From NCBI GenBank assembly GCA_037138755.1, contig JBAXHT010000003.1, positions 124,001 to 188,000 on the forward strand: a stretch of 64,000 nt of DNA. Direction: 5' to 3'. This stretch comes from Armatimonadota bacterium (GTDB lineage Bacteria; Armatimonadota; Fimbriimonadia; Fimbriimonadales; Fimbriimonadaceae). This document shows positions 34,034 through 43,178 of the stretch, piece after piece. The position numbers and the translations under genes were made by a program. Below the pieces are notes generated by a model. That model was not told the DNA's origin and did no database searches. It saw nothing but the letters and a program-made list of their open reading frames with translations. The stretch's first letter is position 1. Every line of letters starts with the position of its first letter.

Positions 34034-34040
34034 CAGGGAC

Positions 34041-35039
34041 ATGAGATCCTTCTTGGCTCTGCTAATGGCATGTGCACTGTTGATTTCTGGTTGTGGTAGC
34101 GGCGAAACCGCGAGCAACCAACCTTCTGAGTCTTCTCCTAAATCTGACTTCAAAGTAGCATTACTGACGCCGGGGCCAGTGAACGACTCCGGTTGGTCTG
34201 CGATGGCATATGAGGGACTCGAGGCGATCAAGACCGACCTCGGCGCCGAAACGAGCAACCAAGTTGCTCAAGGCAACGATATCAAAGAAGCCATGAGGAG
34301 CTATGCCCAAAAGGGTTACTCCCTAGTGTTCGGTCACGGCTTTGAGTACAACGAACCAGGAGTTCAAGTCGCTAAGGACTTCCCGGACACCGTTTTCGTC
34401 TCTTCTTCTGGAAGTGCAACTGCCAAGAACGCTGGAGCAATTCGTTTCTACCTCGAACAGTCGTTTTATATTGCCGGAGTCCTCGCCGCCCAAACAAGCA
34501 AGAGCGGTACGGTGGGAATGGTGGGCGGGCCCGATGTGCCAAGTATTCGATCTACCTTCAAAGCGTTTCGGGCCGGAGCTGAGGCATCAAAACCCGGCAT
34601 CAAAGTTCTCGAAGTTTTCACCGGAAAGAATGACGATGTTGCTGCAGCTCGCCAAGTGGCGGAAGCTATGATCAAGAACGGCGCGGACGTTTTGATTCAC
34701 CAAGCAAATGCGGCTGCCCAAGGAGTGTTCACGGCATGCAAGGATGGGAAAGCTTGGGCGCTTGGCGCCAATCTGAACCAAAACGATAACGATAGTGGAA
34801 TCGTTATTGCCAGCGCAACAATTTCTGCCAGAGCCGCTTTCCTAGAGGTCGCAAAGCTCGTAAAGGATAAAAAATTTGACGGCAACGTGGTTCAGCTTGG
34901 AATGGAGAAGGGTGCGATCGACTTCGTCTTCAATGACAAGCTTAAAAGCAAACTGCCCGAAGCCGCGATCAAAGCGGTTGAAGAGACCAAAGCAAATATT
35001 CTCAACGGAAAGCTAATCGTTCCAAAAGACAAATTCTGA
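34041..35039 (+). CDS. BMP family nucleoside-type substrate-binding lipoprotein
   Basis: 332 residues from ATG 34041; the open frame runs further left only because of the Thr/Ser repeat tract on the other strand. The lipobox LISGC gives acylated Cys18. The BMP/PnrA fold is visible in KVALLTPGPVNDSGWSAMAYEG and QSFYIAGVLAAQTSKSGTVGMVGG (in parts). Known relatives bind purine nucleosides; a flavin or other ligand is also known for related proteins. It is first in an unbroken operon of five genes, each overlapping the next by 1 or 4 nt. Confidence 0.93.
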   Translation: MRSFLALLMACALLISGCGSGETASNQPSESSPKSDFKVALLTPGPVNDSGWSAMAYEGLEAIKTDLGAETSNQVAQGNDIKEAMRSYAQKGYSLVFGHGFEYNEPGVQVAKDFPDTVFVSSSGSATAKNAGAIRFYLEQSFYIAGVLAAQTSKSGTVGMVGGPDVPSIRSTFKAFRAGAEASKPGIKVLEVFTGKNDDVAAARQVAEAMIKNGADVLIHQANAAAQGVFTACKDGKAWALGANLNQNDNDSGIVIASATISARAAFLEVAKLVKDKKFDGNVVQLGMEKGAIDFVFNDKLKSKLPEAAIKAVEETKANILNGKLIVPKDKF

Positions 35040-36376
35040 TGCCTGGCGGTCTCTTAGAGGCGAAAAACATCTCGATGAAGTTTGGGGTACTGAGTGCTCT
35101 CAACGACATTTCTGTAGCGTTCAGGCCCGGTGAAGTACATGCCGTTGTTGGTGAAAACGGGGCAGGGAAGTCCACTTTGATGAACGTCCTCGCCGGGTTT
35201 CTAACGCCGAGTACTGGAGTTGTCGAGCTGGATGGTGTGCGTCTCGAAGGATCGGCTTCGCGACGGGCCAATGGCATCCAGATGGTTCACCAACATTTCC
35301 GATTAGTACCGGCATTTTCGGTTGCCGAAAATTTGCGTCTCGGACTCCTCGCCTCCAAGGGTGATGTTGAAGACGCCGAACGGACCGCGGAAGAACTCGG
35401 CTGGGAGCTACAATTGCCCGCGCGGTGCGAAAATCTGGGGGTTGGAGAGCGGCAGAGAATCGAAATTCTCAAGGCATTATCGTCGTCGCCAAGAGTCGTG
35501 ATCTTTGATGAACCTACGGCGGTGTTGACAGAGAATGAAGTTGAGGGGCTTCTGAATACCCTTCGTGCGCTTGCCGAAAGAGGGCTGACGGTGATCTTGA
35601 TTGCTCACAAGCTTGTGGAGGTGTTTTCGGTGGCAGATCAGATCACTGTTTTGCGAAACGGCTTGTTTCGAGGCACATTCAAGGCATCTGAATCGTCTCC
35701 GAAACAAATTGCGGTAGAGATGGTCGGCGCAAGTCTCGCTACTTCTAACCCTTCGCGAGCTGATCACAAAGGGATCTTTGAGTGCCACTCCCTGATGGTT
35801 GACGGACAATGTCCGATTGTGGATTTGAACCTTGCTGTCGGCTTCGGTGAAGTACTCGGAATTGGTGGTGTGGATGGAAACGGCCAAGTTGAACTTGCGG
35901 AAGCTCTCGCGGGAGTACGGAGTTTTCGTGGCTCAATGACCGAGGTGGACTCGGTGGGTTACGTGCCTCAGGATAGACAAAACGATGGTCTGGCCCTTTC
36001 GATGTCGATCGAAGAGAATCTTGAAATTGCCGCTACTCTATTGACCGCTGACTCAGCCATACGGGACTACGAGATCAAGGCTTTAAGCGGAAAGTCAACG
36101 GTGAATGCCCTGTCAGGTGGGAACCAGCAAAAAGTGGTTCTTGCTCGAGAATTATCCCGCAATCCTCAGCTTCTTGTTGTCGTGAATCCGACCAGGGGCT
36201 TGGATGTGAAAGCGTCCACGTTTGTGCTCAATCAAATCGGTGAGGCCGCTGTTCGTGGTGCAGCAGTGGTATTGATCTCGACAGATCGGGACGAGATCGC
36301 AGCAATTTCACACCGAACGCTTTACCTTTCCAAAGGAAGACTACTTCAAACATCAGCTGAGGCCCTGTCCGCATGA
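35039..36376 (+). CDS. BMP-type ABC transporter ATPase with two nucleotide-binding domains
   Basis: 445 residues, rather short for the two-domain family (usually about 500). The first domain has Walker A GENGAGKST (38-46), signature LGVGERQRIEIL and Walker B VVIFDEPTAVLT. The second has no true Walker A (GIGGVDGNGQVELAEAL, the usual degenerate form), a full LSGGNQQKVVLAREL signature and LVVVNPTRGLD in place of the Walker B Asp-Glu. It drives the two permeases that follow. Its ATG shares the A of the preceding TGA (TGATG). Confidence 0.94.
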   Translation: MPGGLLEAKNISMKFGVLSALNDISVAFRPGEVHAVVGENGAGKSTLMNVLAGFLTPSTGVVELDGVRLEGSASRRANGIQMVHQHFRLVPAFSVAENLRLGLLASKGDVEDAERTAEELGWELQLPARCENLGVGERQRIEILKALSSSPRVVIFDEPTAVLTENEVEGLLNTLRALAERGLTVILIAHKLVEVFSVADQITVLRNGLFRGTFKASESSPKQIAVEMVGASLATSNPSRADHKGIFECHSLMVDGQCPIVDLNLAVGFGEVLGIGGVDGNGQVELAEALAGVRSFRGSMTEVDSVGYVPQDRQNDGLALSMSIEENLEIAATLLTADSAIRDYEIKALSGKSTVNALSGGNQQKVVLARELSRNPQLLVVVNPTRGLDVKASTFVLNQIGEAAVRGAAVVLISTDRDEIAAISHRTLYLSKGRLLQTSAEALSA

Positions 36377-37383
36377 AATCTGTCTGTATTGGGCTGGCAG
36401 GTTTGACGGCCATCATTTCGATCGGCCTGCTGCTGGCCGGTGTGCCGATTCTTGAAGGGTTGCGACTCTTGGTACAGGGTGCGTTCGGGGATCGCTTTGC
36501 AATCTCTCAATCATTCGTTCGTTCCACTCCACTTCTGCTTGCTGGGCTAGGAGTTGCGATCGCCTGGAAAGCTGGTGTCTTCAACATCGGTGGCGAAGGT
36601 CAGCTTGTGATCGGCGCTTTGGCGGGAGCCTCTGTCGCAAAAATGCTTGCCGCCATTGGATTGCCCGTAGTTGCTACATTGCTGATTTTGGTAGCTAGCG
36701 TCTTCGGAGGGGCCGCCTGGTCGGCGATTGCAGGCTGGCTCTGGATAAAAAGAGGTGTTAACCTTGTCATCTCCACGATTCTCCTCAACTTTATCGGCGT
36801 CCAGTTGCTCGTATTCAGCGTCGATGGGCCACTTCGAAGAGCAGGGCAATCTGCTCCAATGACAGACCAACTCCCGGACGCCTGGATGCTTTGGAAACCA
36901 TCTCGTCAGACCGACTTTCACCTGGGAGTGCTTCTGGCATTAGTGGTCGCATTTTGTGTGGGCTGGTACGTGTTTAGAACCAGGAGCGGATACCTACTGC
37001 GCGCCACGGGTGCGAATCCGAGATTTGTGCGGGCTAACCGATACAGGCCGGAGTGGATTCAGTTTAAGGCAATGTTGCTCAGCGGGGGACTCTGCGGCCT
37101 TGCGGGCGGTGTCCAGTATCTTGGAATCAACGGGCAACTCACGTCTTCATTCTCTCAGCAATACGGGTTTCTAGCCATTCCTGTTGCGCTTGTCGGAGGT
37201 TTGCATCCAATCGGGGTTGTCGCGTCCAGCCTGTTCTTCGGATCGCTGTTTGCAGGAACGTCTAACCTCTCCCGCTTCAGCGGAGGGGGAAGCTACTTCG
37301 TTTATGTGGTGCAAGCTCTCGCAGTTTTGGCACTCCTGGGTTATCGGCTACTTGCAGAACAGCGTCAGGAGGCCGTCGCATGA
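36373..37383 (+). CDS. BMP-type nucleoside ABC transporter permease 1
   Basis: 336 residues, about nine transmembrane segments. Family landmarks are TPLLLAGLGVAIAWKAGVFNIGGEGQL (in pieces), the cytoplasmic coupling region FRTRSGYLLRATGANPRFVRANRY and ALVGGLHPIGVVASSLFFGSL. It pairs with the next gene to form the membrane channel, as in BmpFG or NupBC. It overlaps the ATPase gene and the second permease gene by 4 nt each. Confidence 0.94.
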   Translation: MKSVCIGLAGLTAIISIGLLLAGVPILEGLRLLVQGAFGDRFAISQSFVRSTPLLLAGLGVAIAWKAGVFNIGGEGQLVIGALAGASVAKMLAAIGLPVVATLLILVASVFGGAAWSAIAGWLWIKRGVNLVISTILLNFIGVQLLVFSVDGPLRRAGQSAPMTDQLPDAWMLWKPSRQTDFHLGVLLALVVAFCVGWYVFRTRSGYLLRATGANPRFVRANRYRPEWIQFKAMLLSGGLCGLAGGVQYLGINGQLTSSFSQQYGFLAIPVALVGGLHPIGVVASSLFFGSLFAGTSNLSRFSGGGSYFVYVVQALAVLALLGYRLLAEQRQEAVA

Positions 37384-38246
37384 TTGACCCAATTTCGATT
37401 CTGCGGTATGCGGCTCCAATCGGATTTTCTGCGGTTGGAGAGACGGCGGGTCAGAGAGCTGGAATCATCAACATCGGTCTAGAAGGCACGATGCTGGCCA
37501 GTGCTTTCGTGGCGATGCGAGTGAGCCTGAGCACAGGTAACCCTTGGCTCGGAATACTTGCCGGAATGTTTGCGGGACTGTTTGTGACCTTAATTTCGGC
37601 AGTGTTAACCATCAGCATGCGTCAAGACCAAGTTGTGATTGGGACCGTCTTCAATCTTCTCTTTTTTGGAATTTGTGGGATGCTGTTTGAAAAGTCCAAC
37701 GGAGCAACTGGCCAACTGCTATCACTTCCAGCTTTGCCTAAGCTCATTTGGGGCATCGACGCAGTTCTTATCATCTTAATACTTGCTGCGGGGGCCACTG
37801 GTTACGCTCTCTTCAAAACGGATTGGGGACTCAAAGCTCGGGCAGCAGGTGAGTATCCGTCTTCACTTGAGGCGGCCGGGTTCTCCGTAGCAAGAACTCG
37901 ATATGAGGCGTGTGCTATCGCGGGAGTGATGGCTGGCTTGGGTGGAGCATATTACGCAATCGGGGTAGCAGGTTCGTTCGCTCCAGATATGATTTCGGGG
38001 AGGGGATTTATGGCAATCGCAATGGTCACGTTCGCGCGGTGGAAACCGGTTTGGGGCCTACTTGCGGCTTGCCTGTTGGGCTACTTCGAGACCTTGCAAA
38101 TTCAACTTCAAATGAACCAGCAGGGGATTCCAAAGTCGCTCTTAATTGCCATTCCGTATGCCGCAACACTGCTTGTGCTGGTGTTTTCAGGCAAAGGGGC
38201 AAAGGCTCCTGAAGCTCTTGGCGAGCCTTATCGGGGGATGAGATGA
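37380..38246 (+). CDS. BMP-type nucleoside ABC transporter permease 2
   Basis: 288 residues with about eight transmembrane segments. The start region RYAAPIGFSAVGETAGQRAGIINIGLEG (in parts) and the coupling loop LKARAAGEYPSSLEAAGFSVARTRYEA are typical of the second permease of these systems. It completes the transporter: lipoprotein, double ATPase, two permeases. Its 3' end overlaps the tandem PTPS gene by 4 nt, which ties that enzyme-like protein to the transporter. Confidence 0.94.
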   Translation: MIDPISILRYAAPIGFSAVGETAGQRAGIINIGLEGTMLASAFVAMRVSLSTGNPWLGILAGMFAGLFVTLISAVLTISMRQDQVVIGTVFNLLFFGICGMLFEKSNGATGQLLSLPALPKLIWGIDAVLIILILAAGATGYALFKTDWGLKARAAGEYPSSLEAAGFSVARTRYEACAIAGVMAGLGGAYYAIGVAGSFAPDMISGRGFMAIAMVTFARWKPVWGLLAACLLGYFETLQIQLQMNQQGIPKSLLIAIPYAATLLVLVFSGKGAKAPEALGEPYRGMR

Positions 38247-39058
38247 CCCTACGAATGACCCGAACCGTATCATTTTCTTCCGGGCATCGTTATTGGTTCG
38301 CCCATCTTGCGGCGGAAGAGAACAAACGTTTGTTTGGCGAATGGGCTTCGCCGTTTAGCCATGGCCACAACTACACACTACACGTCACCGTTGATGGTCA
38401 GATTGATCCTTTAAACGGCATGATCGTCAATATCAAGGACATTGACGGAGTTCTGAAGACGCACCTGTTGCCCCAGTTTACCAATCGTAGCTTGAACGAC
38501 GAGATTCCACATTTTGAACGACATGCTCCGACGGTAGAAAACGTGCTCGCCTACGTTTGGGCCGAGATTCAGCGCATCGGACTCCCTCACGAAGTGACGC
38601 TAACCCACATCAAACTCGAAGAAATCCCCACACTTTACGGAGAATTTGACGGCATGAAAACCACGATCACACGCATTTATGAATTCGCTGCGAGCCACCG
38701 GCTTCATGCACCTAATCTGCCGCCTGAAGAGAACCTCAGACTGTTTGGCAAGTGCAACAACCCAGCGGGCCACGGACACAACTACGTTCTTGAGGTAACG
38801 ATCAGTGGTGAGGTCGATACCAAAACAGGAATGATCTGTTCGATCGATGATCTCGACCGGATCATTTCGGAGCGCGTCGTCGACCGTTACGACCATCGGA
38901 ACCTTAACGAAGATATCGCCGAGTTTGCAGGTCGAGCAACGACCAGTGAAAACGTTTCCATCGAGATCTTCTCACGCTTGGATGGCGCTCTGCCAGCACA
39001 GCTGGAAAGGGTTAGGCTCTATGAGACCGCGCGAAACCTCTTCGAAGTCTGTCGTTAA
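38243..39058 (+). CDS. Tandem 6-pyruvoyl-tetrahydropterin synthase/QueD-like protein
   Basis: 271 residues made of two PTPS units, about 1-140 and 145-271, against one unit (about 120-140) in QueD. Both units keep the three zinc histidines (H15, H40, H42; H152, H177, H179). Only the second has the catalytic Cys171 (LFGKCNNPAGHGHNY), the Asp217-His218 pair and Glu262 (RLYETARN). In the first, Trp34 stands where Cys should be and the DH pair is missing. PTPS family enzymes act on dihydroneopterin triphosphate to give pterins or the queuosine precursor. The ATGA overlap with the nucleoside permease suggests a joint role. Convergent with the debranching enzyme, 4-nt overlap. Confidence 0.93.
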   Translation: MTLRMTRTVSFSSGHRYWFAHLAAEENKRLFGEWASPFSHGHNYTLHVTVDGQIDPLNGMIVNIKDIDGVLKTHLLPQFTNRSLNDEIPHFERHAPTVENVLAYVWAEIQRIGLPHEVTLTHIKLEEIPTLYGEFDGMKTTITRIYEFAASHRLHAPNLPPEENLRLFGKCNNPAGHGHNYVLEVTISGEVDTKTGMICSIDDLDRIISERVVDRYDHRNLNEDIAEFAGRATTSENVSIEIFSRLDGALPAQLERVRLYETARNLFEVCR

Positions 39059-40947
39059 TCTCCGCCACAGTCTTCAACCCAAGCCCGTAGATACTCCGCC
39101 ACGCTCCAAGCTTGCCAAGGGCAACCATTCGGGCGGTGGGGCGGGTCTCCGTCGTAGCATTCGCTGATTCCGGCAAAACCGCAATCTGCGAGCATTTCTA
39201 TCGAGTGTTTCAAAGTCTTTCGGAGCGAGCTTATCTCGCCTCCGAAACGGGCCCTGGCCGAGATGTAGGGCCCCATAAGCCACGGCCAAACGGTGCCTTG
39301 GTGATAGGCGGCGTCAAGTTCTCGGACAGGGCCTTCGAATCGACCAATGTAGCTGGGCTCGTTAGGTCCGAGCGTCCTTAGCCCGACCGGAGTCAGCAGG
39401 TCCCGCTCAATCACGGCTAATGCTCTTTCTGCTCTTTCTTCACGGCAGGGGGAGAAGGGAAGCGACATGGCGATGACTTGATTTGGTCGCAGTGAAGCAT
39501 CACCTGGTTCGACAGTGTCGAAGTAGTGGCCTCTTGCCTCGTGCCAGAACTTCTCCTCAAAGTGTTTCGTTGCAAGATTTGCCAGTGTTTCTTCCGCTGA
39601 CCAATCGGCTCCAAGCTTTGCCTTTAGCCAGACTGTAACGCGCAAGAGATTGATCCAGAGTCCGTTGATCTCAACTGGCTTGCCGTGCCTCGGAGTAACC
39701 ACCCAGTCGCCAATCTTGGCATCCATCCAAGTGAGTTGGAGGCCCGGTTCGCCTTGTTTCAGAAGTCCATCCGCAGGATCGACCATGATTCCAAAGTCGG
39801 TTCCGTGGCGGTGGTGCCAGATCACTTGCTCAAGAACTTTGACCATTTGATCGGCAAATTTCTCGTCCCATTCTGCCAAAAGGGTTTTGTAAACCGCGTT
39901 GCCATACCAGAGGGTGGCGTCGACCGTGTTATAGTCCGGAATCTCACCCCGTTCGACGAAGCGATTCGGAATGAGGCCGTGCTTGAGCTGGGAGGCGTAA
40001 TCACGCAGAATCTGCCGAGCTTCGGCGACGTGACCGGTTTCCAAACAGATACCGGGAAGGGAGATCATCGTATCTCGGCCCCAATCGCTAAACCACGGGT
40101 ATCCGGCCAAGATTGTGGTTCTCGACTCAGTGGTTACTAGGAACTTCAACGCAGCCTCCTTCAGCCTGGAAGTGAGCGATAGGTCCGCATTTGAAGTTTC
40201 TGCTGGAAGCGCGGTCAAAAGTGCTTCGCCTACGCTCGCGGAAATCGAGGCTGATTCACCAGCCTGCAATGTATAGGAAAGCTCGCACGGGCAAAAAAGG
40301 TCGTCTCGCGGATCAAGGCCACGCTCTAGTTCGCGCTGATGCTCAAATCGGTAGTACCAACCGGCAACCGGAGAACGCATTGCTCCTGGATGGGAGATCA
40401 GTAATTCGACTCCGTCCTCTTCGATGATGGTCTGATCTGATCCGATTTGAATCGACTGGGGGTAGCTCTCACGTTCGGCAAAGTTCGCGTGAAAGTCTCG
40501 ATGACAAACCAACGGACTCAAAGACAGCTCGATTGCTTTATTACCAGTGTTCTTGTACTCGATCCAAACTGCATTCTCGCCCGGAACAATGTAGATGGTT
40601 TTCTGGACTTTCACTTGTCCTCTCCGGTAGTTCCATACAGCCCGATCCGATACTGAGAATGATTCGAGGAACTCATAGCCATCCGGGTAGACCGCGCCCG
40701 GGTATTGGTTGGAGCTTAATCCGAGCTTTGTCCCCCCGCAGGACGCGTAGCCATCGATTCCGGCAAGCAAGAGCCTTCTGTCGGTTGGCGGATTGACCGC
40801 GGCGATCAACAACCCGTGATATCGCCGAGTGTTTATTCCGCTTGCAGTACCCATCGCAAATCCTCCGATCCCGTTGGGTAGGAGCCACTCGCGTCTCGTG
40901 GAGACGGCGAGGTTTTTGCACTGCTGGCTATCGAGCGAGTAGATCAT
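39055..40947 (-). CDS. Amylo-alpha-1,6-glucosidase, glycogen debranching enzyme type (GH133)
   Basis: 630 residues. The N-terminal beta-sandwich domain starts REWLLPNGIGGFAMGTASG...RRYHGLL, and the (alpha/alpha)6 catalytic domain includes GYPWFSDWGRDTMISLPG (about 285-302), typical of archaeal/bacterial GDE proteins. The AYHQGTVWPWLMGPY stretch near the end is another mark. It removes the alpha-1,6 linked glucose at branch points of glycogen in the cytoplasm. A GT4 enzyme of glycogen synthase type is at 55976-57352. TTATAA stands 6 nt before the ATG, another possible leaderless start. Confidence 0.93.
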   Translation of the reverse strand: MIYSLDSQQCKNLAVSTRREWLLPNGIGGFAMGTASGINTRRYHGLLIAAVNPPTDRRLLLAGIDGYASCGGTKLGLSSNQYPGAVYPDGYEFLESFSVSDRAVWNYRRGQVKVQKTIYIVPGENAVWIEYKNTGNKAIELSLSPLVCHRDFHANFAERESYPQSIQIGSDQTIIEEDGVELLISHPGAMRSPVAGWYYRFEHQRELERGLDPRDDLFCPCELSYTLQAGESASISASVGEALLTALPAETSNADLSLTSRLKEAALKFLVTTESRTTILAGYPWFSDWGRDTMISLPGICLETGHVAEARQILRDYASQLKHGLIPNRFVERGEIPDYNTVDATLWYGNAVYKTLLAEWDEKFADQMVKVLEQVIWHHRHGTDFGIMVDPADGLLKQGEPGLQLTWMDAKIGDWVVTPRHGKPVEINGLWINLLRVTVWLKAKLGADWSAEETLANLATKHFEEKFWHEARGHYFDTVEPGDASLRPNQVIAMSLPFSPCREERAERALAVIERDLLTPVGLRTLGPNEPSYIGRFEGPVRELDAAYHQGTVWPWLMGPYISARARFGGEISSLRKTLKHSIEMLADCGFAGISECYDGDPPHRPNGCPWQAWSVAEYLRAWVEDCGGD

Positions 40948-40968
40948 CCGTGGTTATAAGTTTGGCGA

Positions 40969-42564
40969 CTACGGACGAATTTTTGTAGGCTTGCCGTTTC
41001 TTCCGCCCGAACGATTGAGCAATAGCCCCAAAACTTCATCCATCCGGAATCGCAATCCGAACTGGTATTCGTTGGGATTTTGGCGATAGATGATGACGGG
41101 TTCGAGCGGTCCCATCGTTTGAGATATCCGAAACTGGCGGTCGAACCAACCCTGAGCAGGATCGTAACGCCATAGCATGCTGACTTTGGTCGCTTTTCCG
41201 TAGATGTCCCCTCGGAGGCTTAGCCCTTGTTCAGAGTTGAAGATGTCCGCATCATACAGGGGCCTGCCGAAGGTCTTGTAGCCGTAGACACCTACGCTGA
41301 GCCGGGTGTTCTCGCGAGGCTCATACGAGATTCCGGCTTCGCCTCCAAACCAACTATAGCGACCTGCATCAATGTGGGCTCCACCGTCGAGTCTAAAACT
41401 GGAGATCATGCGTCCGGTTTGCTTGAGAGGCGGTGAAATTGCTCCTGTGAGCAACCCTCGTCCAACGGCCCTATCGCCGTCTTCCTGAAACAGCCCGGCA
41501 CGAAGTTGAGTGGCGTAAGTATTTCCACGGCTTACGCCGGTCTTCTCCTGGATGACTTCAACCGGTTTGCTGTACTGCTTGAGGAAGTCGCTTTGACGTC
41601 CAAAGGTTCTTACATTGAACGTCGAAGCGATCTGAAATGTATCGCGTGAGGCGGACTGAAACGAGTTCTGAGCTTCGATATCTGAAAGATAGATATTGCT
41701 AAAGAAGGAGAAAGGGTTTCGCTCTCCGAGGTCCGATTGAACCTGGAACTGGTTTTGGATAGACCTCTCGTAAGGAATTCTTGACGTCGAGAATGTCGTT
41801 ACGAATGTCGGCGGCAACTTTGGGAACGAGCTAATGCTTGTGGCCAGAAGACTCTGGTCACCACTGAGAAAGTTACCGTCCCAAGCGACACCGAACCCGT
41901 CTCGCTGGCGATAACTGAGCTGTGGAATCCGAGTCGCCCTAGCTCGGCGATCCAATGAGAACGCCATCGAAGGGATCTTTGGCAACTTGGTGCCCAGAAA
42001 CGAGATAACGACTCCCTTCCCAGTGCCTTGTCGACCCGGATCCACTAAGAGTTGATCCATCGACAGCGAATACAGGGGCCTCGAACCCTTGTCGGTGGTA
42101 GCCCTTACTTGGCCCAGACGCCATCGGGTTCCTTCACGCTTCGCCTCGGCGGCAGTCATCAAGAACTTGCCGATTTCCACATTGAAGTCCTTTGCAATTG
42201 CCGTAGTGCCTCCCGGAGGTAACTCCTTGGCCCAGGTCACCCAAAGATCGCTGGCTTGAATTGTTCCGTCGGGATCAATGATCTTCACAGCGCCAATGGC
42301 ACGAGCCTCGTGGTTGTTTAGCCGATAAGTTGCTCCGCCGTCCTCAATATCGATCGGAACTGCTCCTTCGGGTGCGTCTCTGACGATCAGAGTGTCGGTG
42401 ACTATTCTCGTCGGGCCAAGGATTGCCTCAACTCCTCCGCGATAAATGATGTATCCGTCTGAGAGTCGGCGTTCGATGTCGTACGCCTTGATCTCAATGT
42501 CTTCGACCTGGCTTTGCTGAACGCAAGTCCATACCGGAGCCATGTCAAAAAACGGAAAAGGCAT
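40969..42564 (-). CDS. LptD/OstA-like outer membrane protein
   Basis: 531 residues. Residues about 20-150 look like an LptA/OstA-type beta-jellyroll repeat (IKAYDIERRLSDGYIIYRGGVEAILGPTRIVTDTLIV, in parts; YRLNNHEARAIGAVKIID). From about 195 on the chain is made of alternating-residue strands with aromatic ends, as in LptD barrels (GVVISFLGTKLPKIPSMAF; GLSLRGDIYGKATKVSMLW). LptD-type proteins insert lipopolysaccharide-like lipids in the outer leaflet. The start has little of a signal peptide (MPFPFFDMAPVWTCVQQ), so a different start may be used. It is divergent from an ECF sigma factor. Confidence 0.65.
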   Translation of the reverse strand: MPFPFFDMAPVWTCVQQSQVEDIEIKAYDIERRLSDGYIIYRGGVEAILGPTRIVTDTLIVRDAPEGAVPIDIEDGGATYRLNNHEARAIGAVKIIDPDGTIQASDLWVTWAKELPPGGTTAIAKDFNVEIGKFLMTAAEAKREGTRWRLGQVRATTDKGSRPLYSLSMDQLLVDPGRQGTGKGVVISFLGTKLPKIPSMAFSLDRRARATRIPQLSYRQRDGFGVAWDGNFLSGDQSLLATSISSFPKLPPTFVTTFSTSRIPYERSIQNQFQVQSDLGERNPFSFFSNIYLSDIEAQNSFQSASRDTFQIASTFNVRTFGRQSDFLKQYSKPVEVIQEKTGVSRGNTYATQLRAGLFQEDGDRAVGRGLLTGAISPPLKQTGRMISSFRLDGGAHIDAGRYSWFGGEAGISYEPRENTRLSVGVYGYKTFGRPLYDADIFNSEQGLSLRGDIYGKATKVSMLWRYDPAQGWFDRQFRISQTMGPLEPVIIYRQNPNEYQFGLRFRMDEVLGLLLNRSGGRNGKPTKIRP

Positions 42565-42635
42565 AAAAAGTCAGTTTACCGACGAACGAAACGCCCACCT
42601 CGTCTCGTCCTGTTGTACGATTGAAAGGAAAGGAC

Positions 42636-43178
42636 ATGGCGTTTTCGAGAACACTTGAACTCAGAGTACAGGATTGTCACCTGGTGCTGCGCGCTCGCGA
42701 AGGCGACCAAGATGCCGTTGCAAGGCTCATCGAAAGACACCGGGTCGGCCTGATCAAAGTGTCCGCCAATATTCTGCGCGATCCATCCGAGGCGGAGGAT
42801 GTTGCCCAAGAGGCGTTTCTCAAGGTGTTTAACCAACTTTCGGCACTGCGAGACGACCAAGGATTCAAGCGCTATCTCTATCAAATTGCCGTCAGGTTGT
42901 GCATCGACCGAATGAGGAGAATTCGACCTGAGCCTCAATCCGATATCCGAGAGGGAGCGACCAAGCGTGAGGACATCGAATCCCGAGTCCACATTGAGCG
43001 AGTGCTGGCGAAACTTCCAACCGACCTGCGGACAACTTTGGTGCTTAGGGAAATCGAAGAACTGGACTATTCCGAAATTGCCGACATCTTAGAGATTCCC
43101 GTTGGGACCGTTCGCTCTCGACTTCACAGTGCGCGCGAGCGGTTCCGAGCCCTTTGGATGGACGAGGTGTTCAGCTAA
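42636..43178 (+). CDS. RNA polymerase sigma factor, ECF (RpoE-like)
   Basis: 180 residues from ATG 42636, preceded by GGAAAGG; TTG 42621 is also in frame. Region 2: GDQDAVARLIERHRVGLIKV and DPSEAEDVAQEAFLKVFNQL. Region 4: LPTDLRTTLVLREIEELDYSEIADI with IPVGTVRSRLHSARERF as the helix-turn-helix. It is divergent from the LptD-like gene (71-bp spacer) and overlaps the anti-sigma gene by one base (TAATG). Its regulon may well include the LptD-like gene, by analogy with envelope-stress sigma factors. Confidence 0.95.
   Translation: MAFSRTLELRVQDCHLVLRAREGDQDAVARLIERHRVGLIKVSANILRDPSEAEDVAQEAFLKVFNQLSALRDDQGFKRYLYQIAVRLCIDRMRRIRPEPQSDIREGATKREDIESRVHIERVLAKLPTDLRTTLVLREIEELDYSEIADILEIPVGTVRSRLHSARERFRALWMDEVFS

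Noticed and set aside
33702-34040. Upstream extension of the 34041 BMP gene frame (Val-rich)
   Set aside because: It is the complement of the Thr/Ser repeat tract of the minus-strand lipoprotein; the lipobox signal peptide and promoter fix the start at 34041.
36600-38212. Additional frames within the BMP permease genes
   Set aside because: All are shifted readings of membrane-protein genes with confirmed overlaps.
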